Assembly: GCA_029465975.1 (NCBI GenBank)
Contig: CM055754.1
Coordinates: 9,337,929 to 9,401,928 of the forward strand
Direction of reading: 5' to 3'
DNA length: 64,000 nucleotides
DNA from: Dallia pectoralis
Lineage: Eukaryota > Chordata > Actinopteri > Esociformes > Umbridae
Part shown: one piece after another, positions 11,912-22,913 of the stretch
How positions within the stretch are numbered: position 1 is the first letter of the stretch
Layout: every line of letters starts with the position of its first letter
Translations under genes and position numbers: made by a program
The notes under the pieces: model-generated
Databases searched by the model: none
What the model was told of the DNA's origin: nothing
The model's input: only the letters and a program-made list of their open reading frames with translations

Positions 11912-12528
11912 ATTTGAATTGCGGTGTATTTGAATTCCGGTGCATTTGAATTCCGGTGCATTTGAATTGCTGTGTATTTGAATTCCGGTGCATTTGAATT
12001 GCTGTGTATTTGAATTCCGGTGCATTTGAATTGCAGTGTATTTGAATTCCGGTGCATTTGAATTGCTGTGTATTTGAATTCGGTGCATTTGAATTGCTGT
12101 GTATTTGAATTCGGTGCATTTGAATTGCTGTGTATTTGAATTCCGGTGCATTTGAATTGCTGTGTATTTGAATTCCGGTGCATTTGAATTGCTGTGTATT
12201 TGAATTGCAGTGTATTTGAATTGCTGTGTATTTGAATTCGGTGTATTTGAATTCCGGTGCATTTGAATTGCTGTGTATTTGAATTCCGGTGCATTTGAAT
12301 TGCTGTGTATTTGAATTGCGGTGTATTTGAATTGCGGTGTATTTGAATTCCGGTGCATTTGAATTGCTGTGTATTTGAATTCCGGTGCATTTGAATTGCA
12401 GTGTATTTGAATTGCAGTGTATTTGAATTGCGGTGTATTTGAATTGCGGTGTATTTGAATTCCGGTGCATTTGAATTGCTGTGTATTTGAATTCCGGTGT
12501 ATTTGAATTCCGGTGCATTTGAATCGCG
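11912..12528. repeat. 16-bp minisatellite with two main variant units, about 38 copies
   Basis: All units start ATTTGAATT. The two main forms are ATTTGAATTCCGGTGC and ATTTGAATTGCTGTGT, often alternating, with minor GCGGTGT and GCAGTGT forms and a few 15-bp units lacking one C. Because 16 is not a multiple of 3 and the unit has no stop in any minus frame, it produces long overlapping open frames in all three minus frames. These are by-products, not genes. Confidence 0.97.
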
Positions 12529-12904
12529 TCAGGCTTACATATTGTTTTGTGCAAGCACACAGATGTATTTATTTTTTCGTTCAAACTAAGCAAAATCTAT
12601 TTACGACTGACATCCCTTCTCACAACAGGAAAGGACAATTTTCTTGATTTACCTTACTCTTGCCAATTCCAACAGACTGAAAACTGCTTCTCAGAATTTC
12701 CAGTATCAACTTGCACAGGGCCATGCTTTAGATGACTACTTCTCCATCTCCCTGTTCCATCCAAATTCCCAGATGGTAATGCTGCATCACAATGTTCATA
12801 TGGTCTCCTACAACTGTTCCCTACTTGATCCCATCAGTTCTCCAACCTGCAAAATCCCTCAACCTTTTGTCCAAAGATGTCGCTTCCTTTTCAAACCCAC
12901 TTTC

Positions 12905-12912
12905 CTCGATAC
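12905..12912. repeat. Left 8-bp target site duplication of the hAT element
   Basis: CTCGATAC here and CTCCATAC at 13928-13935 match at 7 of 8 positions and directly flank the two element ends, as expected for hAT transposition. Confidence 0.85.
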
Positions 12913-13927
12913 TAGGGCTGCGCGATATTGGAAAAAAATTACATTGCGATATTTTTTCCCCCAACGATATATATTGCGATATTGCGAGCCATCAATCCAG
13001 GCTAAAGTCAATAATTACCATTCCATTAGACCGTACCGTCAGACTCATGTAAGGCTCTGTTGTCCTGCTGGACCATAAGTCTGTTGTAGCTGCATAGTAT
13101 TCCACGTGTGACAGCTCTGCTTCAATCTTAGATCTGCATTTTCCATACAGCTCTAATATGTGCAGGATGTTATAACATACCGCGTGTCAAGCGTTCGGAT
13201 CATTTTCTTAAATCCCTCTTTGGTGACAGTGTTTAATGGCAACATATCTTTAGCGATATAAAACGTTATTGTTACATTGTGGTGCCGTTTTAAGTGATCA
13301 GACAAATTGGTGGTGTTTCCTTGTTTTGAGGCCACAACTTTATAACACTCCAGGCAAAGTACCTGTTTTTGGTCAACATCCTCATTTTTGCAGCCGTATA
13401 TGTATAAAATAAATATTATTATAAATAATAATTACATCTCCCGAATCCTTGGTTGTCTAAATACATCCATTGTTTATTTAGCTAAGCATGTAAACGATCA
13501 GGAACAACAACAACATATCGTTTAACGTTAGTGAATATTTTAGACAATGAAACGGTGAGTTCATGGGTTCGCTACGTGATCGTGGATTTAAGAGACACGA
13601 GAGAGAAGCTCCGGAACGCGCATGTTGCCATCGGTTGCTACGACAACACAAACAAATTATTGCTAGTGCGCATGTCCATCATGACGTAATGGGCCAGTCA
13701 ACGCGGAAGATCCAAGCTCCATGTTGGCTTTTTGAGCACTCGCATTGGAATGTACGGGCTTCACGCAGAACACTGTATTCAGTTATCTTAATACATTCAT
13801 GGTGCTACCGTTGTCTTAATACATTTATGGGTGCTACCCTTCTTCACATCGCATGTTCCGACCATGTGACTATCCCGCATGCGCACATCGCGATGTCGGT
13901 GTTAAAACCGAATATCGTTCAGCCCTA
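12913..13927 (-). mobile_element. Non-autonomous hAT element (ZBED type)
   Basis: This 1015-bp element begins TAGGGCTGCGCGATATTGG and ends CCGAATATCGTTCAGCCCTA, imperfect inverted repeats sharing TAGGGCTG and CGATATT. It is bounded by a 7-of-8 target duplication. The subterminal sequence is rich in CGATAT repeats. It carries only a remnant of the transposase, on the minus strand. The same terminus recurs inverted at 16240-16313. Confidence 0.93.
13153..13384 (-). pseudogene. hAT transposase fragment: BED zinc finger fused to an internal segment
   Basis: On the minus strand the frame holds a BED-type zinc finger: LCLECYK gives the Cys pair and NTTNLSDHLKRHH the distal His pair. It runs directly into FYIAKDMLPLNTVTKEGFK and LDTRYV. 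In ZBED-type hAT transposases these later blocks lie well downstream of the finger, so a coding segment is missing between them. The dimerisation region and the rest of the RNase H-like catalytic domain are absent. It might still bind element ends, but this is inference. Confidence 0.75.
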
Positions 13928-13935
13928 CTCCATAC

Positions 13936-14135
13936 CCCCAGCCTTAGACTCTCACGGTCCTGTTTCCTGCAGGTGTGGGCCCTCTTCTTGATCCCTGGAT
14001 TAGTGACTCACTGCAAGTGCACAGACATGGTTTGTGTGCAGCCAAGGAAAATGTAGGAAAACCAAAATGTCTAATGACATAACATCTTTTCACAATCCTT
14101 CCTCGCTACCTTCTCTAACTCTCCGTATTCATATA
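13936..14135. other. No recognised feature
   Basis: Sequence resumes after the hAT target duplication. No motif is recognised. Confidence 0.4.
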
Positions 14136-14161
14136 ATCATCATCATCATCATCATCATCAC
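14136..14161. repeat. (ATC)n microsatellite
   Basis: Eight consecutive ATC trinucleotides, continuing into CACCACC. Confidence 0.95.
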
Positions 14162-16239
14162 CACCAAAGCCTCAGGGCAGGCCACTGACAAAAAAAGAAA
14201 CAGAAGGAGAAAGATACAATGAGGGAAAACCAGAGAGACAGACAAAGACCGAGAGATAAGCCTCAAGAGTTTTCCAGCAGTCACTATCCACTGGTTCTAA
14301 TTCTGGATATCCATCTCCCAGCAGAGATAGTAGGCTCTCAGAGCAGTCCACAGACAGTGGGAAGTCCATTACATGCCTCAGGTGGGCATGTCACATTTTG
14401 GGATGGGAGTGCCGCTTGGCAAATGAATTTAAATTAATTTCATCAGCCTCACATTCCACACTTGCTTGGCTATGGTGAAACTGACTCATGTTATGCATCA
14501 TGTTATGTATCATGTTATAGCTCTTTATGCATCATGGAAGCTATTTTCCAGTTCCAATTCCCACCAGAAACACTTTAGTCAAGCAAGTGTACCTTTACAA
14601 ACAGCAAAATGAGAGTATAGTGCCAAGCCCATCTCCCCCAGCGTGTTATTGTAATACATAAGTTCTCCAGAATTCTCTTGCGGTAGAAGGAATACCTGCA
14701 GTGCCACTCCACACTTCACAAAAGCCAACAGAAACCAGGCAGAAAATCCAGACTGAGGAGATTTTCACTATGATTGGATGGCTAATTTTCCAAAGCCACC
14801 GACACCCAGTTGATGTTCCCGTAACTGAACGACCAAAATCTAGAAATAAAAACGTCAAACCTGATGTATTCTTTTAATCTTATCTACAAGAACTACTTCG
14901 CAGTGAATGAACACAGTTAAAATGCCTTGCTTCCTTTCCAAATCAGGAAGATCTGAAGTGTTAGGGTGCCGACTAACTGACAGAGGTGTAGGTTTCCATT
15001 TGACTCCGTGTCCAGTGCTTCTAGTTTTTCTAACAGAAGTGCGTTAATCGAGCCAGCAAGACAACGATAAGCGGGAGAAATTACATTCCTCGGGCTTATC
15101 TCCCATTCACATTGCTTTGAGAATGTCCCACACTCAGCAGGAATTAATAGATACTCTTCAGCCTCATGACAGAAAAATACAGAGAGACAGAGAGGAGAGA
15201 AAGAGTGGGATGTTTATTTAAACGGGGTGCCTCAAACAGAGTAGACTGTACAAATGGAAGGCGAGATGGCTTTCATAGGAGAAATTCCAACCTCAAGTAG
15301 GAAACATTTGATTTATTCCAAGTATTTACAAGATAAGGCGAACAACAGCGTTTCCTAAACTATGGATCATAACCAATTGTTGGATCACCTGAAAACAGAT
15401 GACTAAGCTAAAGAGGTATTCAAGTATTCAACATTAAAAAGAACTACAGAATAACAACATTCATTGCAAAAATAAGTAGTGGTGGAGTTTACTTGATGAC
15501 ACATTCAATTATCCACTGGACCTTTTTGTACCTGGTTCCATTTCTGTGAACACAAGAGTTGAGAAACTAGAATCTAACTGGTTTTGGTCAGGGCATGTTT
15601 AAGTTTATACTCCTCTTCCCATTAGCAGGACGTACATATTGGCTCACACATCCACATTCTCTTGGCAGCTATTCAACAATCCAAATTAAGCCTTTTAGTA
15701 TTTTATTAAGAAGACTGTTTGCGTCAGTTCTCGCCACAGCCCTCGTATTCTGACGTACATCTTGCCGGATATACCATTTAGATGTTGATAACAGACAGCT
15801 GGGCAAAAGCAAGCACGTTGTTAGCGCTTGGATAAAAACAATGTCAATCAAAGACCACCCTACGCTTCATCTTGTCTTCCAGATATACTGTATTAATTAA
15901 ATGCAGAAAAGAACCTTAGCCCAATATTCTTTTTACTCTATGCCAGTTTACCAGTCATTTAAAGGAAGGTAAACAAGTGTCTACACCCCCCCTACAACAA
16001 ACAATATTATAACCCGATACCCTTAAAGCGGAAGGTGTTATTGATCTGCAACAGTAATGTGAAGCACTTTATTTACCAATTTCTTATTTTCTTCGTATTT
16101 CTGAGATCCACATGCTTAACATGCAGTTTTTTTAATTGAAACCAGTAAATGAAACGGTTGACTTAAAATCAATTGTAAACTCTCTGCCAAAGTAGAGAAA
16201 GCAAATGCACAAAAGCCTACATTTCAATAACCGCAGACG
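14162..16239. other. No recognised feature
   Basis: No gene or complete element is seen. A short impure CATGTTATGCATCATGTTATG repetition lies near 14488-14515. The 70-codon minus frame at 14646-14858 has no recognised domain. Confidence 0.45.
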
Positions 16240-16313
16240 CAATATCGCAATATATATCGTTGGGGAAAAAATATCGCAATGTCATTTTTTCCCCAATGTC
16301 GTGCAGCCCTAGT
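16240..16313 (-). mobile_element. Solo terminus of the ZBED-type hAT family
   Basis: Read on the minus strand this starts TAGGGCTGCACGACATTGG and follows the left 75 bp of the element at 12913 closely, including TTGCGATATTTTTTCCCC and AACGATATATATTGCGATAT. Only one end is recognised, so it is a fragment or a deletion product. Confidence 0.8.
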
Positions 16314-16916
16314 GCAAACTCCTTGAACTGAAAAACACTTTTAGAATAAATAATACAAAAAATATTTTCTAACTTAAATAATATTAAATAATAACTGTTG
16401 CAGAGCTATTTCACACTCTTTTATACAGTTGTAATAAATATAATACAAATAAAAAATGAAAACATAAATAAATTAGATCAAAATATATTTGTATGTACTT
16501 AAACATGTATTAAACATTTTGTCAAACTAAATTTAACAAATTCCAGTCAGTCATGATAAAATTAAAATGGTTCGGTAATGGGGCACATGTCTTTGGCCAG
16601 AAAGTATGCCACCGTGTCTTAATTTGTTATGCCTCTCCGAGGTAGACTGATAAAATGTAGCGCTATTAAATGCGTCTTTTATTGACGACTGTGTTGCAGT
16701 TCGGGTTGTTGCCCTGCTCTTGTCATTTAGATTTTTTACTTTTAGTTTGTCATAGGTGACTTTGTGGTTAAATTTTAGGTGGTATTACCTATTGGTGCAG
16801 ACACAAAATAACAGTTTACTTGCAAAACGTGGAAAATAATCGATATTTCTCGATTATCCTGTTTGCATAATCGTTAGGATGCGAAATCAAAATTATTATT
16901 TTTTTTAATTGAATAG
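16314..16916 (-). mobile_element. Second hAT-like terminal fragment
   Basis: The stretch ends TTTAATTGAATAGCCCTGG, with AATCGATATTTCTCGATTAT and CATAATCGTTAGGATGCG just inside. This pattern of subterminal cgatt words and a TAGCCCTG end is seen in another fish hAT group. No matching left end or target duplication was found. The solo terminus at 16240-16313 adjoins it. Confidence 0.45.
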
Positions 16917-17409
16917 CCCTGGTATGTAATACAACTCAGCGGGTGGGAACTACATATTTTTGTAGCCATCTTTTCCCCTCCAAGTCATAAATTCCATTTG
17001 AAAAGCCTGATAATACATCAGGCTTTTGCCATTTTCAACAAAATAGTCCCAATCAGCGACTTTGGTTCCTTCAGCTGCAATCTGTAATTTAAGACAAGAA
17101 GTTTCTGGTGTTGTAATGCATGAGATTTTCGTGTGCAGTAACGATTGCCAAGTTGGACACCTTTGCTTATGGGTGCGCACTGCGCAGATGGGTACTTTAG
17201 GTTTGGGCTACTTTTTAGTGGAAGAGAAAGACAGCACACAGTAAATGTATATGTTGACTCAATTGGCTTAGCTGATGTTAGCATGCTAGTTAGTACAAAC
17301 TAAGATTCATGTACACTAAAAGAGAAATGTTCCAGGGTGACATTTGTGGAATTCTTAAGAAATATAAACTGTGAAATACCCCTAGAATTTATTTTAGAAA
17401 TCCCTTTAA
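16917..17409. other. No recognised feature; ends in TTAA target
   Basis: Nothing coding is recognised. Positions 17406-17409 are the left TTAA of the piggyBac-like element. Confidence 0.5.
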
Positions 17410-18939
17410 CACTAGAAGCGCCGGAGGTGGGTCATTTGACCCAGAGGCACGTAAATAAATCTTTTTGCGGCACTCTATTAACCTACAGAAAAATCCTTTT
17501 AGATATGCTCCTAGATATGCATGCTTTATCCCCCTGTTTTTTTTCCTGTTAAAATAATCACTGGAAATGCGAATTTAAAGCTATTTTGCCGAAGTTACGT
17601 GCTAAGTGGCTATCCGCCATCTTGCTTGTATTTTTTTTCACCAGTATATCTTGTTTTCTGTCACCAGGTGGCGCTTGAAACACCAAAACCAAGTCGCATT
17701 TTCTGCAAGTGAATATCATGCAACGTGATATTATACAAACACAATGATTATTTTAAATTAAACCAAATAAATGTTTACTTATTGTAGACAATTTTGAGTT
17801 AACATGAATGACATGAATATAATCCTGTTGCTTTTGTATAACGAAGCGGCATCAGGGAAGTTCTGAACAACAAACTTATAGGCTATGTTTCACAGCCAAC
17901 CATATTTCATTTTCAAAGATGATTTTCAAACAATAATGGCCTACTGAAACAATAGGCAATTAATAATAGTTCATACATAAACAATATTAGGCTATGTAAT
18001 ATATATGTATATATACGATGTACGTGTGAAAAGAGCTGCAACTTACATAGACTAATATAGACTGCAAATTAATATTGTTCACCGATATTATCACACTGAT
18101 TATTCTAAATTAAACCAAATTAATTTAGATGTATTGCAGACTATAATATTGAGGTAAATGCGGTACATTTTCTGACTTGAATATCGTCCTGTTGCTTCGC
18201 CATTGAAGCATCAAGGTAAATCAATAATAATAACTTTTTATATGAAGTTGAAACGCTCTATGCGTATATTCAAGTTATATTCTGTTATAATGCATTATTG
18301 CATTGCATTGATAACATTAAACTAATTTGATATCGATGTAGCCGAAGCAACATCCTACTGTTGAAATACGGAAACCTATCTTGGACACCGGCCGTAACTT
18401 TTCAAGAAATTAAAATAATAATTGACCACGTCCTCCACCACATTGTCAAAGTTGGTATATTGTCTTATCTTCAGCTATGTTTGTGTCATTATATTCATGA
18501 TTTGCTAAAATAAAGTTATATCGGAGTTACAACAAGGCATTTAGTATTGAATGCGAGTTGTACCTCATCATTGACTTGAACGGGCATTACATTCTTATTA
18601 CCAACTTTTAGTTGACATATTTTAAGTATATAGTAGCTGGATGGTATATAATCTCATTTTATACACTAGTCAAATGTAAAACGTGAACTGAATATTTAGG
18701 AAAGTTTTATTTATTCAGAAAAGTGTTTTTTCGGCATGAATGTGTGTATCAGACACGGAATTTACATTGGCAGGAAGGTGCATAAAAAAAACATGAATAG
18801 AAAAATATACATTATACTAAGGGGTAGATAGTAATATACAAAATTTTGTAAGCATATTGATGTTTATATTCTTTTCATTTCGATGCACAACAATACTTTG
18901 TTGAAGACTCTTGTAGGCTATATCAACACTGATGTTTAT

Positions 18940-19270
18940 TCGTTAGACTCTGCTAGCCACCGAGTCGTGCCTGGTACCATTGGATAGAGGAGGTCCCACA
19001 GAATCACCCATTCTTTGAATGGAGTAAATCAGATAATGTGTGCCGGAGATATGGCTTATTGAACGTGGGCAGTACAACCGAGCCCACAATGACTGGCTGC
19101 GCTGGGAACAGAGACCATATAGTCGGAGTTCCAGCGGATGAACCACGCCTCTCACAGCCGAATGGTCAGAAGGGTAGAGGGGAATCCCACAGAACCACGC
19201 CTCTCACAGAAGGATAGGGGGGATTCCCACAGAATTACGCATACTTTGAATGGAGTGAATCGGATATAAC
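18940..19270. repeat. Internal direct repeat of the piggyBac-like element, copy 1
   Basis: Shares with 20755-21030 the words GTTCCAGCGGATGAACCACG, CACGCCTCTCACAGCCG, CTTTGAATGGAG and AATCGGATA/GATAATGTGTG in the same order. Related sequence pairs also occur at 18532/20267 (AACAAGGCATTTAGTATTGAATGCGAG) and near 19345/21100 (GCTGACATTGACAAA), so the repeated block is wider than this interval. Confidence 0.8.
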
Positions 19271-20754
19271 GTGTCATTGGAATTCACATAGGAATACAGG
19301 CATATTTTTGTATTAGATAATTTAAAAGTAACCTTATATTTGTGGGCTGACATTGACAAAACTGCTGATGCGGATTTACTTCCTTCCCCAGCCGACGTGA
19401 AAAAACTGAATTATAGTCATGGAAAGTCAAGGCTGAACATTGTACATTGATTTGAATTACTAAACGCAACGCCAGCGGGCGCTGGCTGTTTGTTGGCTAG
19501 ACATTTCTAAATATAAATGAGTTCAGCAAGTTTAGAGACGTCGGTCTTTAGGCTTCATTCACATGCAAATCCCGACCATTTACAATGCAATCCGTTTGCC
19601 CCACACCCCCAACAACAGACTCCTCTATATCTTACAATGCAATCCGCTCACACCCAATAAGACTTCCATATCTTAGAACTGAGTTCGCGAAATCATCCAA
19701 CCATAAGAAAAACTAAACCGATTTGCACAAAACGAAATAGTTATTTTCTCAAATGTTCTCCAAACTCATCCGTCAGTTCCAAAGTCTCACAGTATAATAT
19801 GATAATAGCTGCCGGGTACTAACTTCAGGCTATTTCTGTGGGGGCAGTGTCTTTATGATTTACATGTGAATGCGCGATAGAGGGAAACAATGGAACTGGC
19901 CAGCCAGTGACCTAAATTTTCTTCAAGAAACGGAGATGATAAATACTTAGACCGTGTCTTTGTGTGGGTATATGTTAGAACGCTGTATAGAATTATTACA
20001 AAAATGCGTTGTACTGTTTTCTGTTCAATTTCCACGTTGGTTGTTGGTTAAAAGCAAATGTATTTACATATGTATAACATACATTTCTCTCAGACTTGAT
20101 TACGTGGGATAATTGCTTCATATAGTTAGTGTTATCTAGGCCAAAATAAGTGAGTTACATGAATGCGCCTCTTCAAATAGGATTATTGTCCCCAACCAAA
20201 GCATGTTGTATTCAGTGAGCTTCCTGTCAAATGCCGACAATTCGCGAGTCCGTATTATATTATTACAACAAGGTATTTGGTATTGAATGCGAGATGTACG
20301 TTTTGCTCATTATTGATTTGAACGGACATTACAGATTATGATAAATACTTTTAAGTTGTGTCTGTGTGGGTAAACCATACATTTCGCATGTGCGTCACAT
20401 GAATTAAATACTTCATATCATATTAACTCAATCATGTCTAACAAGTTAATTTTCGTTAATTTAAAATTATTTGTGTGGTATTATGGCACCATAAAAACCT
20501 AAATATACGTACTTGTCGTTTTGTGGCTGTTTGCCTGTGATGGGACTAAAAATAATTTAGTGTGGTTACTCTAATTTCCAATGTGGCCAACTTTTCTGAA
20601 CGGCTGATTTTCCAAAAATGAGTGCGTCGCACTACGGCGTGGTTGGTATCATTGGAAAGGTGAGTTTACACAGAATTAGGGAAAATTGGAAAGGAGTAAA
20701 TCTGAAACTGCCGGCGGGAGAAACGGGTCCCAGAGTGTTATAGTAATGTTTTAA

Positions 20755-21030
20755 ATTATGCTGCACAAAGACTCCGTGCCCACGGAGTCATGTTGTTTGG
20801 TACGGTTGGAATCATCCATGCTTTGAATGGAGGTAAATCGGATAATGTGTGTTGGAGAAATGGCTTTTGGAACGCAATAAATAGCGTTTGGCTCATAATG
20901 AATTGCTGCCCTGAAAACATGAACATGTCTGAGTTCCAGCGGATGAACCACGCCTCTCACAGCCGGGTGGGGGATCCCACAGAACTATGCATACTTTGAA
21001 TTGATAAAGTGTCATCGCAATTTACATATG
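20755..21030. repeat. Internal direct repeat of the piggyBac-like element, copy 2
   Basis: Diverged second copy of the block at 18940-19270, offset by about 1.75-1.8 kb. Divergence and small indels show that the duplication is old. Confidence 0.8.
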
Positions 21031-21799
21031 GATATAGGCTTAGTTTTGTAATATAGGAATTTAATAAATAAACATACATTTTTAAGTAACCTTAAATTTG
21101 TGTGCTGACACTGACAAACTGCAGGTGAATACTTTCCTTCCCCATGCGACAGGAACAAACTACTGAATGCTCAAACAGCTAATTCGATTCTGTAAGGCCA
21201 TTGAAAATTGTTTCCCTCAAATGCACACTAATTACTTTAAATTAAACCAAATTAAGTGACTTATTTTATGTGGGTATGGGTAACATAGGAATGAAACACT
21301 TCAGCCCGAATGCATTGAGAACAATAAATCAGACAGTTGGAGTTAACAGTGGCGCAACAAAAATCACTTGAAATGCTGGTCTTTTTTGGTTACAATTATT
21401 TTTACAGTTTATTATAGAATCCATTACTTCAGTGTTTTTATAATGTATAAGTGTTATTTCTGTCAATATTTTAGATTTTTTTTGAGATTCATTTGGTTTA
21501 ATTTAAAATAACTAGAGTGGTAATGCGGTACCATAAAAGCCTAAATCTATGTGCACTTATTAAATAATTGTGGACACTTTTAGGTAATCTATATTCATTG
21601 TAAATTTTGGTTTCACTTCATTCGCCACGGTGATTTTACAACAGCCAGCCCGGTCCTTCTGACGCAAAGATGAACAAGATGCGCCATCTGCTGGTCATTG
21701 TGTGTCAGCCACGTTCTCCCATTCAAACCAACGCATTGGGTCTTTTGACCCAAATCGCGAAAGGGGTGGGTATCTGAGCCTCCGCGCTTCTAGTGTTAA

Positions 21800-22221
21800 A
21801 AATACATTTTCTAAGGGTCTCCATCCAAACCAAGTATCCCAGTAAAATACCGTTATGATTTATGAGCAAAAGCCAAATGCATGGATGCTAATGCTATTTT
21901 CCACGCCGCAATGTCATTCTTATTCAAGTGATCGTTCTGTGTCGGAGGAGCCGGTTCAGTGGGTTACTAGTGTTGCCTTTGAGTCGTTCGTTTGTTCAGA
22001 CCCGCTGATTCACTTGTTCAACTCGGTTGCTTCGGATTTATTAGATTCAATCCGTTTTGTTAATTTGAGCTGTTTGGCCTGATTCATTTCACACGTTCAT
22101 TCAGCGCCGTTCGGACGCACATTTTTATGAAATACTTTTGCAATCCCTACGCCAGTCTGCCCACTGGCCTAAAATACATGGAATTGCAATGAGAATCCTA
22201 TTTTCTGTTGTCAACATGAGT
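21800..22221. other. No recognised feature
   Basis: A 75-codon plus frame at 21855-22082 has no recognised domain. Confidence 0.4.
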
Positions 22222-22376
22222 ACTTTTATACATTTTGCATGTCCACATAAGTTGTGGAATGAAATAATGAGCTCCTGAGCTTTGAATTTCTGCAATGAGT
22301 GGTCAAGTTTTATTAATCATTGTGAGTAGATTTGTTCATCCCACAACTTATGAGTACATGCAAAATGTATAAATGT
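22222..22376. repeat. Inverted repeat, about 40-bp arms
   Basis: Left arm 22222-22263 contains TATACATTTTGCATGT and CATAAGTTGTGGAATGAA. Right arm 22335-22376 contains their complements TTCATCCCACAACTTATG and ACATGCAAAATGTATA, with about 70 bp between. It would fold into a long hairpin. It may be the remnant of a foldback element. Confidence 0.85.
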
Positions 22377-22913
22377 GCAGATGTTTTCTACAGAAGAAAT
22401 TGTATGAAGGACTGGTATTACATTTTTACCTGCCATCAAAATATTGAGCTCTATAATGGGGTTACAACAATTTAACAACATGTTATTGAATAAAACACCA
22501 ATCATATATTAGTTATGCCATGGGCCTACCAATTATAACATACTGTAGGCTACTACAGTAGAAGTTTGGAAAAACCAAGAGTATTCCACGAACAAAAAAC
22601 AGACAAAAGGAGACTTCGTCAGAAGGGACCAAAAGAACAACCACTTCAGCATCACTACATCAGTCACACCCTTATTGCGCTCACTGTTTGTCACATCAGC
22701 AGAATGGCGTCTTTCCCTCTTCAAGTTAATTTCCTCCACAGCAGCTATTGTAATTCCCCTACATTTACTCTCGTGTGGAACTCAAATAGTGGACAAGTCT
22801 GTAACACAAAGCTAGCAAGTTAACCAATAACTTGTAGCCTTGAGTAGTAGCACGGCTAGTAGCACAGAATAAATAAATAAACAATTATAATAAAAAATTG
22901 TCCATCCATCAAA
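22377..22913. other. No recognised feature
   Basis: No domain or element seen. The LINE fragment starts at its right edge. Confidence 0.4.

Larger units (their letters stand above)
17410..21795. mobile_element. piggyBac-like element, 4.4 kb, non-coding
   Basis: Both ends abut TTAA (17406-17409 and 21796-21799), the piggyBac target site. The left end reads CACTAGAAGCGCCGGAGG and the right end CCTCCGCGCTTCTAGTG, inverted repeats of about 17 bp with a one-base offset. GGGTCATTTGACCC at the left and GGGTCTTTTGACCC at the right are matching subterminal palindromes. At 4386 bp it is long enough for a transposase, but no frame above 90 codons and no DDD motif is visible. Much of the interior is an old direct duplication. 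It is best read as a large non-autonomous derivative. Confidence 0.85.

Noticed and set aside
11816..12593. Three overlapping minus frames of 167-236 codons
   Set aside because: They are the same 16-bp minisatellite read in three phases (FKYTAIQMHRNSN-type repeats).
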